From NCBI GenBank assembly GCA_025351675.1, contig JANXVK010000510.1, forward strand, positions 1 to 9,869: a stretch of DNA of 9,869 bases. The letters run 5' to 3'. The notes under the pieces were generated by a model, which saw nothing but the letters and a program-made list of their open reading frames with translations, was not told where the DNA came from and ran no database searches. Each line of letters opens with the position of its first letter. Position 1 is the stretch's first letter. The stretch comes from Rhizobacter sp. (GTDB lineage Bacteria > Pseudomonadota > Gammaproteobacteria > Burkholderiales > Burkholderiaceae_C). The position numbers and the translations under genes were made by a program. Positions 1-5,840 of this stretch are shown here, piece after piece.

Positions 1-104
1 TATTGGGTTTCGAGCGCATTGATACGGTCAATGGTCTTGCGGTAGGTTTTCAGAAGCCTGTCGTTGCGGCTACCGAAAAGTTTGGTCAGGATATTGGAAG
101 CCAT
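1..104 (-). CDS. secA: SecA, preprotein translocase ATPase (N-terminal 34 codons, partial)
   Basis: Read leftwards from the ATG at 104-102, the translation begins [19 protein letters not shown] and continues through [15 protein letters not shown] before running off the window edge. This is the characteristic SecA N-terminus (the GSRNDR...K.Y.K.V/I..IN segment). SecA is the cytoplasmic ATPase that drives unfolded preproteins through SecYEG. Only about 34 of roughly 900 residues are visible, so no ATPase motifs can be checked. The start is fixed by family alignment. There is no Shine-Dalgarno sequence at normal distance: the purine run AGGGGAG lies about 22 nt upstream, inside a strong hairpin (113-150). 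The M23 peptidase gene lies 135 bp upstream on the same strand, an arrangement common in Burkholderiales. Confidence 0.95.
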   Translation of the reverse strand, partial: MASNILTKLFGSRNDRLLKTYRKTIDRINALETQ

Positions 105-112
105 AAATGCGA

Positions 113-150
113 GGCCGCGTTGCGAGCTCCCCTGAGCTTGCAACGCGGCC
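113..150 (-). promoter_or_regulatory. Strong hairpin in the secA leader, 8 nt before the start codon
   Basis: Two 17-nt arms (113-129 and 134-150) are complementary except at one position and flank a 4-nt loop. The outer 11 bp, GGCCGCGTTGC/GCAACGCGGCC, are perfect. In the secA mRNA sense the single exception is an A/C mismatch and the loop is AGGG. The stem base is 8 nt before the secA ATG, inside the expected ribosome footprint, and the only SD-like purine run (AGGGGAG) is in the loop and upper stem. Only a short T-run (TTT) follows, so it is a poor intrinsic terminator. A role in translational control of secA, or in attenuating read-through from the peptidase gene, is inference. Confidence 0.7.
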
Positions 151-189
151 AGAATCCTTATTGAGTACGTAACCCAGATGTGGGCGCAA

Positions 190-206
190 ACAGTTAGTTC
201 AACTGT
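190..206. repeat. Short inverted repeat between the M23 gene and secA
   Basis: ACAGTT (190-195) and AACTGT (201-206) form a perfect 6-bp inverted repeat with a 5-nt spacer. It lies 34 bp beyond the M23 stop codon, in the secA leader region. It could be a weak hairpin or a binding site for a dimeric regulator. Nothing else in the 105-239 gap forms a convincing sigma-70 promoter, and no ATG-started leader peptide like SecM is present. Confidence 0.3.
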
Positions 207-239
207 GCCAAACCCCTGAGTTTAACGCCGCCGGCGCGA

Positions 240-1175
240 CTACCTTGCGCGAAGCGACGACACAGCCGGCGCTGCGGCCACCAGCCTGGGCAGGTGCTTG
301 CCTGCATCCAGGAATTTCTTGGGGTCCTGGTAGACGCCCTGAACCAGCACCTCGAAGTGCAGGTGCGGGCCGGTGGAACGACCCGTGGAACCGACCTCGG
401 CGATCACGTCACCCGGCGTCACGAGGGCATTGACCTTGACCCGCAGGCGCGAAGCGTGCGCGTAGCGGGTGGTCAGGCCGTTGCCGTGTTCGATCTCCAC
501 GACCCAGCCGAAATCGGGTTTGAAGCCGGCAAACACCACGGTTCCGCCGGCCGCGGCACGGATGGCCGTGCCTTGCCCGGCACTGAAGTCCAGCCCGGCG
601 TGAAAGGCACGCCTGCCGGTGAACGGATCGTCCCGATTGCCGAACGAAGACCCCAGGTGCGCGCCGGCGACCGGCAAATGGCTGGGCAGGCGCATGAGCT
701 CCAGGTTCTGCAGCGCGGCTGCGTCGGAGACCAGCGCGATCTGCCGCTCGATCTCGGCGAGCCGGGACGCCATCGCGTCGAGGTCGTCGACCGCAGCCTG
801 CTCCGGCCGCGTTGGCAGCAACGGCCCGCCGCGGCCTGAATCGCGCGCGCTGGCCTGCGGCTTCGGCGCAGGGCTCATCAGCTTTGCGCCGACGCGTTCG
901 CCCAGCTGACCGGCTTGGGTCTCGAGCCTGAACAGGCGGCCGGACAGCGCACCCAGCTGCTCGACGACGAATGCTGACGCCGAGTGCGGGTGCTCCGCGC
1001 TGGCGTGTGCCGTTGGCGTGGTCGGCGTCGATGTCGATATCCAGCAACCGAGCCCGACTCCGGCCGCCAGCATCCCGAGCGCTGCCAGCGCGCTGCCGAA
1101 CACCACGGAACGGATCGAGACCGTGCGAACCCGTGAGCAACTGGTCGGGCCGGCGGCAATCATGACGAACGACAT
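240..1175 (-). CDS. M23/LytM-family peptidoglycan metallopeptidase, membrane anchored
   Basis: A 311-residue protein predicted to cut peptide cross-links of murein in the periplasm. A short cytoplasmic N-terminus is followed by one hydrophobic segment (about residues 23-46), a signal anchor. Next come an Ala/Pro-rich stretch, a helical region with coiled-coil character (about 70-160) and the M23 domain (about 165-290). The zinc and catalytic residues are all present: H192 and D196 in FHAGLD, H240 in RYAH, and H271/H273 in GPHLHFEV. It is therefore probably an active hydrolase, unlike degenerate LytM activators such as EnvC. The start at 1175 is supported by GAGGAG at 1186-1181, 5 nt before the ATG; a second ATG four codons on lacks this. 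It lies directly upstream of secA and 247 bp downstream of the potF-like gene. Its exact substrate is unknown. Confidence 0.9.
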   Translation of the reverse strand: MSFVMIAAGPTSCSRVRTVSIRSVVFGSALAALGMLAAGVGLGCWISTSTPTTPTAHASAEHPHSASAFVVEQLGALSGRLFRLETQAGQLGERVGAKLMSPAPKPQASARDSGRGGPLLPTRPEQAAVDDLDAMASRLAEIERQIALVSDAAALQNLELMRLPSHLPVAGAHLGSSFGNRDDPFTGRRAFHAGLDFSAGQGTAIRAAAGGTVVFAGFKPDFGWVVEIEHGNGLTTRYAHASRLRVKVNALVTPGDVIAEVGSTGRSTGPHLHFEVLVQGVYQDPKKFLDAGKHLPRLVAAAPAVSSLRAR

Positions 1176-1422
1176 CTGGGCTCCTCGGGTCCTGGGTCAG
1201 CACCGGAGGTGTGTGGCCGCCCGAAGAAGACGCCACCTGCACTTGAACTCGGTGTGGCGCATCCTAGGGGTGAAGATGCGTTGCATCCCATGAACCGGCG
1301 CAACGGTTTGTTCCATCGCGGCGAGGTGTGCATAGTTCACGCTTGCGGCGCCGGCGTCACAGAAAGAGCTCAAGTCGGCACGATGGCGCTCGCGAGGTGC
1401 GCGGCCACGTGTTTGGTGCCCG
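1176..1422. other. Intergenic region between the potF-like gene and the M23 gene
   Basis: These 247 bp hold the M23 ribosome binding site (1181-1186). No intrinsic terminator with a T-tract follows the potF-like gene, and no convincing sigma-70 promoter was found. One visible structure is a set of competing short arms: CGCATC (1258-1263) and GCATC (1283-1287) can each pair with the same GATGC(G) segment at 1275-1280. In the M23 transcript these would be two mutually exclusive small stems about 80-110 nt before the start codon. Confidence 0.35.
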
Positions 1423-2547
1423 CTACTTGCCCGCCTTGAACCCCGTGAAGATGCGCGTCTGCACGCGGCGGATGTCTTGCGGCGCGGCGTCGGGCGGCGT
1501 CAGGCGCTTCAGCTCGGCATCGCTCAGGAAGATCGTCTTGTTCGCCGCCACGTCCTTCTTCACGAACTTCAGCGAAGCCGCATTCGGGTTCGCGTAGAAG
1601 ACCTTGTTCGTGAGGCTGGCCGCCACGTCCGGCCGCAGGATGTAGTTGATGAACAGGTGCGCGTTGCCCGGATGCGGCGCGTCTTTCGGGATCGCCATCG
1701 TGTCGAAGAACAGCGTGGCGCCGCCCTTCGGCACCAGCGCCTCGATCGCCGGCGGCACCGAAGGCGCGGTCTCGATGGCGCGGGCGCGGGCGATGTTGAT
1801 GTCGCCCGAGTAGCCCATCACCGCGCACAACTGGCCGCTCGCCAGGTCGTTGATGTAGCCCGACGACGAGAAGCGCGTGACGAACGGGCGCACGCTCTTG
1901 AGCATCGTCGCGGCCGCGTCGTAGTCGGCCGCCTTCGTGCTGTAGGCCGGCTTGCCGACATAGAGCATCGCAACCGGCAGCACTTCGGAGGCCGAATCGA
2001 GGAAGTTCACGCCGCAGCCCTTCAGCTTGGCAGCGTACTTCGGGTCGAAGATCAGCGACCACGCGTTGTCGGGCAGCGGCAGCGGGTTGGGGGATGCAGC
2101 CAGCGCGGCCTTGACCTTCGCGGTGTTGATGCCGACCGTCACGTAGCCCCACATCCAGTCGACCAGGTACTGGTTGCCAGGGTCGACGTTGGCCAGCTGT
2201 TCGAGCAGGCCCTTGTCGAGATTGCCCCAGTTCGTCAGCTTGGCGCGATCGAGCTTTTGCAGCAGGCCGCCAGCGATCTGCGTCTTCGCGAAGTGCGAGC
2301 CGGGCACGACGATGTCGTAACCGGTCTTCCCCGCAACCAGCTTGGCGTGCAGGATCTCGTTGGCATCGTAGTTGTCGTAGTTGACCTTGATGCCGGTCTC
2401 TTTCTCGAAGTTCCTGATCGTGTCGTCGGCGATGTAGTCGGACCAGTTGTAGATGTTCAGCAGCTTCGGCTCGTCGGCCGCGTGGCCGGCTGCGGCACAC
2501 GCGGTCAGGGCGATCAGCAGAACGGTCTTCTTCAGCGTCGGCGTCAT
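1423..2547 (-). CDS. potF: PotF-like periplasmic polyamine (putrescine) binding protein
   Basis: A 374-residue solute-binding protein that would deliver putrescine or a related polyamine to an ABC importer. The first ~23 residues are a Sec signal peptide (KK, hydrophobic core, AGHA before ADEP). Family landmarks run throughout: NIYNWSDYIA (31-40), NFEKETGIKV, GCGVNFLD, SGYINDLASG, NYILRPDV, VFYANPN and a C-terminal RVQTR...K.GK as in E. coli PotF. Pocket residues known from PotF are mostly kept: W35, S36, D37, Y38, E188, D249, F280, D282, Y318. Two differ: the PotF Ser85 position is G83 and the Trp244 position is Y246. The start at 2547 was chosen because it begins the signal peptide and has GAGGAG at 2563-2558; the frame is open further upstream (to 2727) but that extension would bury the signal peptide. 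No potGHI genes adjoin it. Putrescine specificity is inferred. Confidence 0.9.
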   Translation of the reverse strand: MTPTLKKTVLLIALTACAAAGHAADEPKLLNIYNWSDYIADDTIRNFEKETGIKVNYDNYDANEILHAKLVAGKTGYDIVVPGSHFAKTQIAGGLLQKLDRAKLTNWGNLDKGLLEQLANVDPGNQYLVDWMWGYVTVGINTAKVKAALAASPNPLPLPDNAWSLIFDPKYAAKLKGCGVNFLDSASEVLPVAMLYVGKPAYSTKAADYDAAATMLKSVRPFVTRFSSSGYINDLASGQLCAVMGYSGDINIARARAIETAPSVPPAIEALVPKGGATLFFDTMAIPKDAPHPGNAHLFINYILRPDVAASLTNKVFYANPNAASLKFVKKDVAANKTIFLSDAELKRLTPPDAAPQDIRRVQTRIFTGFKAGK

Positions 2548-2582
2548 GGCAGGCAGGCTCCTCGGAGTGATGTGATGGGCGG

Positions 2583-2616
2583 CCCGAAGCGCTCTGAGCA
2601 CCGCGGCCGCTTCGGG
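2583..2616. promoter_or_regulatory. 9-bp inverted repeat in the divergent potF/gltI intergenic region
   Basis: CCCGAAGCG (2583-2591) and CGCTTCGGG (2608-2616) are perfectly complementary with a 16-nt spacer. The repeat lies 36-69 bp upstream of the potF-like start codon and about 120 bp from the gltI-like start. It may be a hairpin in the potF leader or an operator for a dimeric regulator shared by the two divergent genes; the sequence cannot separate these options. Confidence 0.45.
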
Positions 2617-2669
2617 TTCCCCCCGAGCCGCAAATGCTAGCGGCAAACCCTCGTGTGCCCGGAATCTGC

Positions 2670-2699
2670 TTGCCCGGGTTTCCATCGTCAAGGCATGAT
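2670..2699 (+). promoter_or_regulatory. Possible sigma-70 promoter of the gltI-like gene
   Basis: TTGCCC at 2670-2675 and CATGAT at 2694-2699 are separated by 18 bp, each matching the -35/-10 consensus at four of six positions. The predicted transcript would start near 2706 and leave a leader of about 30 nt ending in AAGGA (2726-2730), 5 nt before the ATG at 2736. This is a match by eye only. Confidence 0.3.
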
Positions 2700-2735
2700 T
2701 CGTGCCGCTTTCACCTCCACCGCACAAGGAACCCC

Positions 2736-3644
2736 ATGCGCCTGAACGCTCTCCAATCGATCTCGATGCTGACCCTCGCGGCGCCGCTGCTCGTGAACCC
2801 GATGCTGGCGCAAGCCCAGACCGCCGGCACGCTCGACAAGGTCAAGGCCTCGGGCACGATCACGCTGGCCTACCGCGAGTCGTCGATCCCGTTCTCGTAC
2901 CTCGACGACAAGGCCCAACCGGTCGGCTTCGGTCACGAGATCTGCCTGAAGATCGTCGACGAAGTAAAGAAGGCGACCGGCCGCGCCGACCTGAAGGTGG
3001 CGCTGCAATCGGTGACTTCGGCGAACCGGATCCCGCTCCTGCAGAACGGCACGATCGACATCGAGTGCGGCTCGACCACCAACAACAGCGCGCGCGGCAA
3101 GCAGGTGCAGTTTGCGACCAACTACTTCTACACCGGCACGCGCTTTTTGGTGAAGACCGGCACCACGATCAAGACGATCGACGACCTGAAGAGCAAGACG
3201 ATTGTCTCGACCACGGGCACGACCAACTTCCAGATCCTGCGCAACCTGAACGAAGAGAAAAAGCTCGGCATGGACCTGATCGCCGCGAAAGACCACTCTG
3301 AATCGGCGCTGCTCGTCGAGAGCGGCCGCGCGGTCGCGTTCGGCATGGACGACATCCTGTTGTACGGCCTGCGCGCCAGCAGCCAGAACCCGGCCTCGCT
3401 CGCGGTGGTGGGAGAGCCGATTCAGGTCGAGCCCTACGCGATCATGCTGCGGCTCGACGACCCGGTGTTCAAGAAGCTGGTCGACGCCACACTGGCCAGC
3501 CTGATCAGCAGCGGCGAGTTCACGAAGCTGTACACGAAGTGGTTCATGTCGCCGATCCCGCCGAAGGGCATCAACCTGAATGCGCCGATGAGCAAGGAAC
3601 TCGTCGACAACATGAAGGCGCTGAGCGACAAGCCGGCGACGTGA
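2736..3644 (+). CDS. gltI: GltI-like periplasmic glutamate/aspartate binding protein
   Basis: A 302-residue solute-binding protein of the polar amino acid ABC importer class (SBP_bac_3), close to E. coli GltI. The signal peptide ends at about residue 27 (AQA/QT). Shared signatures in order: AYRESSIPFSYLDD (R47), TSANRIPLLQNGTIDIECGSTTNN (S113-T115), TTGTTN (159-164), LNEEKKLGM, AAKDHSES (H187), ESGRAVAFGMDD, and KWF.SPIPPKGINLN near the end. R47, R98, S113 and H187 occupy positions expected to bind the carboxylates of the ligand. The start is set by the signal peptide and AAGGA at 2726-2730. The gene is divergent from the potF-like gene. The permease and ATPase genes gltJKL do not follow; a pseudogene tract does instead, so the transporter partners must be elsewhere or lost. 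Glutamate versus aspartate preference cannot be read from sequence. Confidence 0.92.
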   Translation: MRLNALQSISMLTLAAPLLVNPMLAQAQTAGTLDKVKASGTITLAYRESSIPFSYLDDKAQPVGFGHEICLKIVDEVKKATGRADLKVALQSVTSANRIPLLQNGTIDIECGSTTNNSARGKQVQFATNYFYTGTRFLVKTGTTIKTIDDLKSKTIVSTTGTTNFQILRNLNEEKKLGMDLIAAKDHSESALLVESGRAVAFGMDDILLYGLRASSQNPASLAVVGEPIQVEPYAIMLRLDDPVFKKLVDATLASLISSGEFTKLYTKWFMSPIPPKGINLNAPMSKELVDNMKALSDKPAT

Positions 3645-3715
3645 TCCAAGTGCCGCAAGCGGCGACTCTGAGTCGGCGCCGCCAGCCGCGTGCGCGGGTC
3701 GATCGCGCGTTTCGC
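3645..3715. other. Spacer between the gltI-like gene and the fadH remnant
   Basis: These 71 bp contain only short self-complementary stretches (GCCGC aa GCGGC at 3652-3663; CGACT ctg AGTCG at 3663-3675) just after the gltI stop codon. They could end the gltI transcript, but there is no following T-run, so an intrinsic terminator is not supported. No coding sequence is recognisable. Confidence 0.3.
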
Positions 3716-4043
3716 GTCGGGATCGGCGGCCTCGCCGGCGGCGGTCTCGACGACGAGCTCGGCGTTGGCGAGCAATGGCCCCGCCATGCCGACCATGTCG
3801 GCGCAGCCTTCGGCCAGGCTCGCTTCGGCGGCCTCAGGCATGTTGATGCGGTTGTCGGTGACCAGCGGAGTCACGATCCTGGGCGGCGCGCGCCCGCCAG
3901 GCGAAGAACGCGGCCGGCGCCGGAAAGTGCTTGCGGCCGCCTTCGAGGTCGATGTGCGTGCGGCCCATCAGCACACGCTTCTTCAGCGTCGTGACCCGGG
4001 GTCGAGCGCGGCGAGCAGACGCGGGTAGGGCCGGTGGCCACAT
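3716..4043 (-). pseudogene. fadH: Remnant of a FadH-type 2,4-dienoyl-CoA reductase gene
   Basis: Two separated pieces of a FadH/old-yellow-enzyme flavoprotein lie head to tail. The first, leftwards from about 4027, reads YPRLLAALDPG in one frame and then, from 3995, TTLKKRVLMG...HIDLE...HFPAPAAFFAWRAR in another, matching the FadH N-terminus (YP.LLAPLDLGFTTLKNRVLMG...HTGLE). The frame break looks like loss of one base near 3996. The second piece, 3880 down to 3716, reads IVTPLVTDNRINMPEAAEASLAEG and ADMVGMAGPLLANAEL, matching the end of the flavin-binding barrel (LVTTNRIN.P..A...L..G.ADMVSMARP.LAD). The ~250 codons between them are gone, as are the INTCI.CNQACLD iron-sulfur motif and the whole NAD(P)-binding half. 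The intact enzyme (about 670 residues) reduces 2,4-dienoyl-CoA in unsaturated fatty acid degradation; this copy cannot be functional. Confidence 0.8.
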
Positions 4044-4094
4044 CGGCTTCGGGCCGACAACAGCACGGCAGCGTGCCCGCGCTACCCTTGCCGG

Positions 4095-4807
4095 ATGCCC
4101 GATGCGTCGATCACCGTGCTGCACCGCCGCCGCCTGCGCGAGGTCTATCGCTCGGCCGGCTGGCCGTGCCTCGACGCGGTCGAGATCGAGCTGCTCGCCG
4201 CCGGCCTGCTGGCGCGCGTGCGCAGCGCGCTCGGCCACGAGACGCTGCGCGTCACCGACGCCGGCCTGCTGCTGATCGCCGAGACGCTGCAGCGCAACCG
4301 CGCGCGGCGCGACCCGCACGAGCTGCTGGTCGAGCGCGTGGCGCGCGAGATGACCCGCGCCGGGCGCATCGCGTGGCGGGCCTTGAGCCTGCGCGCGAAG
4401 GTCGGCGAGGCCTGGGCGATCGCGATGCCGGATGTGTTCTCGATCCGCCACACGACGGTCGAGGCGTACCTCGAACCGGTCGTGCACGAGGTCAAGGTGA
4501 ACCGTGCCGACCTGCTCGGCGACCTGCGCAGCCCGACCAAACGCGCCGCCTACCTGCAGCTCAGCAGCGAGTGCTGGTACGTGATCCGCGCCGGCATCGC
4601 CAGGTCGACGAAATCCCGCCCGAGTGCGGTGTGCTGGTCGCCACCGAAGGCGCACTTGATGTCGCCCGGGCCGCGCCGAAACGCGCGATGCAGATGCCGT
4701 TCGGGCTGTGAATGGCGCTGGCCCGATCCACACCGCTGGAAGGGTGGCGGCTCGAAGACGCGCAGGGCCAACTCGGCGACACTTCGGGGCTTCCACCCGA
4801 GAGTTGA
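4095..4807 (+). pseudogene. Frameshifted gene for an MmcB-like PD-(D/E)XK nuclease-fold protein
   Basis: From ATG 4095 the frame codes a coherent 169-residue segment up to ...WYVIRAGIA. At 4601/4602 the sensible frame moves by one base (one missing nucleotide) and continues VDEIPPECGVLVATEGALDV...KRAMQMPFGL. There it meets TGA at 4709-4711, where a single G would give TGG (Trp). The frame then stays open as MALARSTPLEGW... to TGA at 4805-4807. Repaired, the protein would have about 237 residues. The layout MPDVFSI (P112-D113) ... VVHEVKVNRADLLGDL (E132, K134) ... ECWYVI ... IPPECGVLVA is that of the MmcB-like PD-(D/E)XK fold, implicated in DNA repair in Caulobacter; the residues before about 100 are not recognised. 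Nuclease assignment is inference from motif order. Two independent lesions argue for a real pseudogene, though sequencing error is possible. Confidence 0.72.
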
Positions 4808-4812
4808 CCCGG

Positions 4813-5793
4813 ATGCCGCCTGCGCTCGACGCAACTGCCGACACGCCTTTGCCGCAGCAAGCGGCGCCCGATCGCGCGCGCCAGGCGCTGTGGGCCGCCA
4901 TCGCGATGGTCGCGGTCTGGGGTTCAAACTTCAGCGTGCAAAAGGCGGTGTTCAACGCGCTGTCTCCGGGCGGCTTTCTGTTCGCGCGCTACCTGATGAT
5001 GCCGGTCGCGGCGACCGCGCTGCTGCTGTGGCGCTACCGGTTCCGGTGGCCGCGGGTACCGCGCGCCGACCTGTTCGCGCTGCTGAAGTTGGGCCTAGCT
5101 GGCCACCTGATCCACGTCGGCCTCGTCACCTTCGGGATCCACTGGTCAACCGCGTTCTCGAGCTCGCTGATCCTGGCCTGCGGGCCGGTATTCACCTTGC
5201 TGATCCTTCGCTGGCACGGCGTCGAACAACTGACGCGCGGCCAGATCGCCGGCGTCGCGGTGGCTTGCGCCGGCGTGCTGGTGTTCCTCTCCGACAAGCT
5301 GCTCGGCGGCCATTGGCAGGCCAGCGGCGGTGACCTCACCTTGCTCGTCGCGGCGTCGTTCTTCTCGTACTACACCGTCAGCGCCAAGCCGCTGATCGAG
5401 CGTCACGGCGGCGTCACCGTGATGACCTACGCAACCCTGCTCGGCAGCGGTCCAGTCGTGCTGCTGAGCCTGCCGGCCGGGCTGGCGGTCGACTGGCGCG
5501 AGGTCAGCCCGATGATCTGGCTGGGGCTTTGCTACGCGGTGCTGATCTCGGCGTTTCTCGGCTGGCTGGTCTGGGGCTGGGTCAACGCCGTGCGCGGCGT
5601 GGCCCGCAGTGCGCCGCTGATGTATTTGATGCCGCCGGTCGCCGGCCTCGTCGCGTGGGCGCTGACCGGCGAGCGCTACACCGGTGCCAAGCTCGCCGGC
5701 GCGGCGCTGACGCTCGCCGGCGTCGCCGTGGCGCAGTACGCGTCGAGCAAGCCGAACGATCCGGTGCGCGAGGCGCCTGCGCCGGTCGATTGA
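4813..5793 (+). CDS. EamA/DMT-family transporter with ten membrane helices
   Basis: A 326-residue inner-membrane protein made of two tandem EamA repeats, with about five hydrophobic helices each (about residues 25-165 and 172-310). Typical marks are AIAMVAVWGSNFSVQKAV in helix 1, PGGFLFARYLM, a second-repeat start LLVAASFFSYYTVSAKPLI and PLMYLMPPVAGLVAWALTGE before the last helix. The family exports or imports metabolites such as amino acids or nucleotide-related compounds; the substrate here cannot be told. The start at 4813 is preceded by a purine stretch (GAGAG, 4799-4803) lying in the last codons of the upstream pseudogene, whose final stop is 5 nt away, suggesting former translational coupling. 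The frame is open further upstream to 4708, but that extension is Arg-rich and overlaps the pseudogene. The lipoprotein gene follows after 47 bp. Confidence 0.9.
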   Translation: MPPALDATADTPLPQQAAPDRARQALWAAIAMVAVWGSNFSVQKAVFNALSPGGFLFARYLMMPVAATALLLWRYRFRWPRVPRADLFALLKLGLAGHLIHVGLVTFGIHWSTAFSSSLILACGPVFTLLILRWHGVEQLTRGQIAGVAVACAGVLVFLSDKLLGGHWQASGGDLTLLVAASFFSYYTVSAKPLIERHGGVTVMTYATLLGSGPVVLLSLPAGLAVDWREVSPMIWLGLCYAVLISAFLGWLVWGWVNAVRGVARSAPLMYLMPPVAGLVAWALTGERYTGAKLAGAALTLAGVAVAQYASSKPNDPVREAPAPVD

Positions 5794-5800
5794 TTCGTAC

Positions 5801-5822
5801 ACTGCGCAATTCTCTGCGCAGT
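5801..5822 (+). repeat. Perfect 8-bp inverted repeat between the EamA and thioredoxin genes
   Basis: ACTGCGCA (5801-5808) and TGCGCAGT (5815-5822) are separated by 6 nt. The element sits 7 bp after the transporter stop codon and 6 bp before the AGGAG ribosome binding site of the next gene (5829-5833). No T-run follows, so it is not a standard terminator. It may be an mRNA hairpin stabilising or insulating the two cistrons, or an operator. Confidence 0.45.
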
Positions 5823-5840
5823 TCAGCCAGGAGTCTTTCC

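Noticed and set aside
105..239. A SecM-like arrest peptide between the M23 gene and secA.
   Set aside because: No ATG occurs in this stretch in the secA direction, and the TTG-started frames close after only a few codons.
1477..2640. Plus-strand open frame (387 codons) opposite the potF-like gene.
   Set aside because: It is antisense to a clear PotF homologue with signal peptide and conserved pocket; the product is a repetitive Arg/Val/Asp shadow.
2548..2727. A 60-residue N-terminal extension of the potF-like protein from an ATG at 2727.
   Set aside because: It would place extra sequence ahead of a good Sec signal peptide and overlap the gltI regulatory region; the internal ATG at 2547 has GAGGAG upstream and fits PotF length.
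3645..3700. Intrinsic terminator after gltI.
   Set aside because: The stems are 5 bp with very small loops and no T-run follows.
4708..4812. A longer N-terminus for the EamA transporter starting at 4708.
   Set aside because: The extension is Arg-rich, overlaps the 3' part of the pseudogene in another frame and is not expected ahead of the first membrane helix.
3834..4955. Minus-strand open frame (373 codons) spanning the fadH remnant and the region upstream.
   Set aside because: Only its last ~50 codons carry FadH homology. The rest is antisense to the MmcB-like pseudogene and the EamA gene and has no recognisable features.
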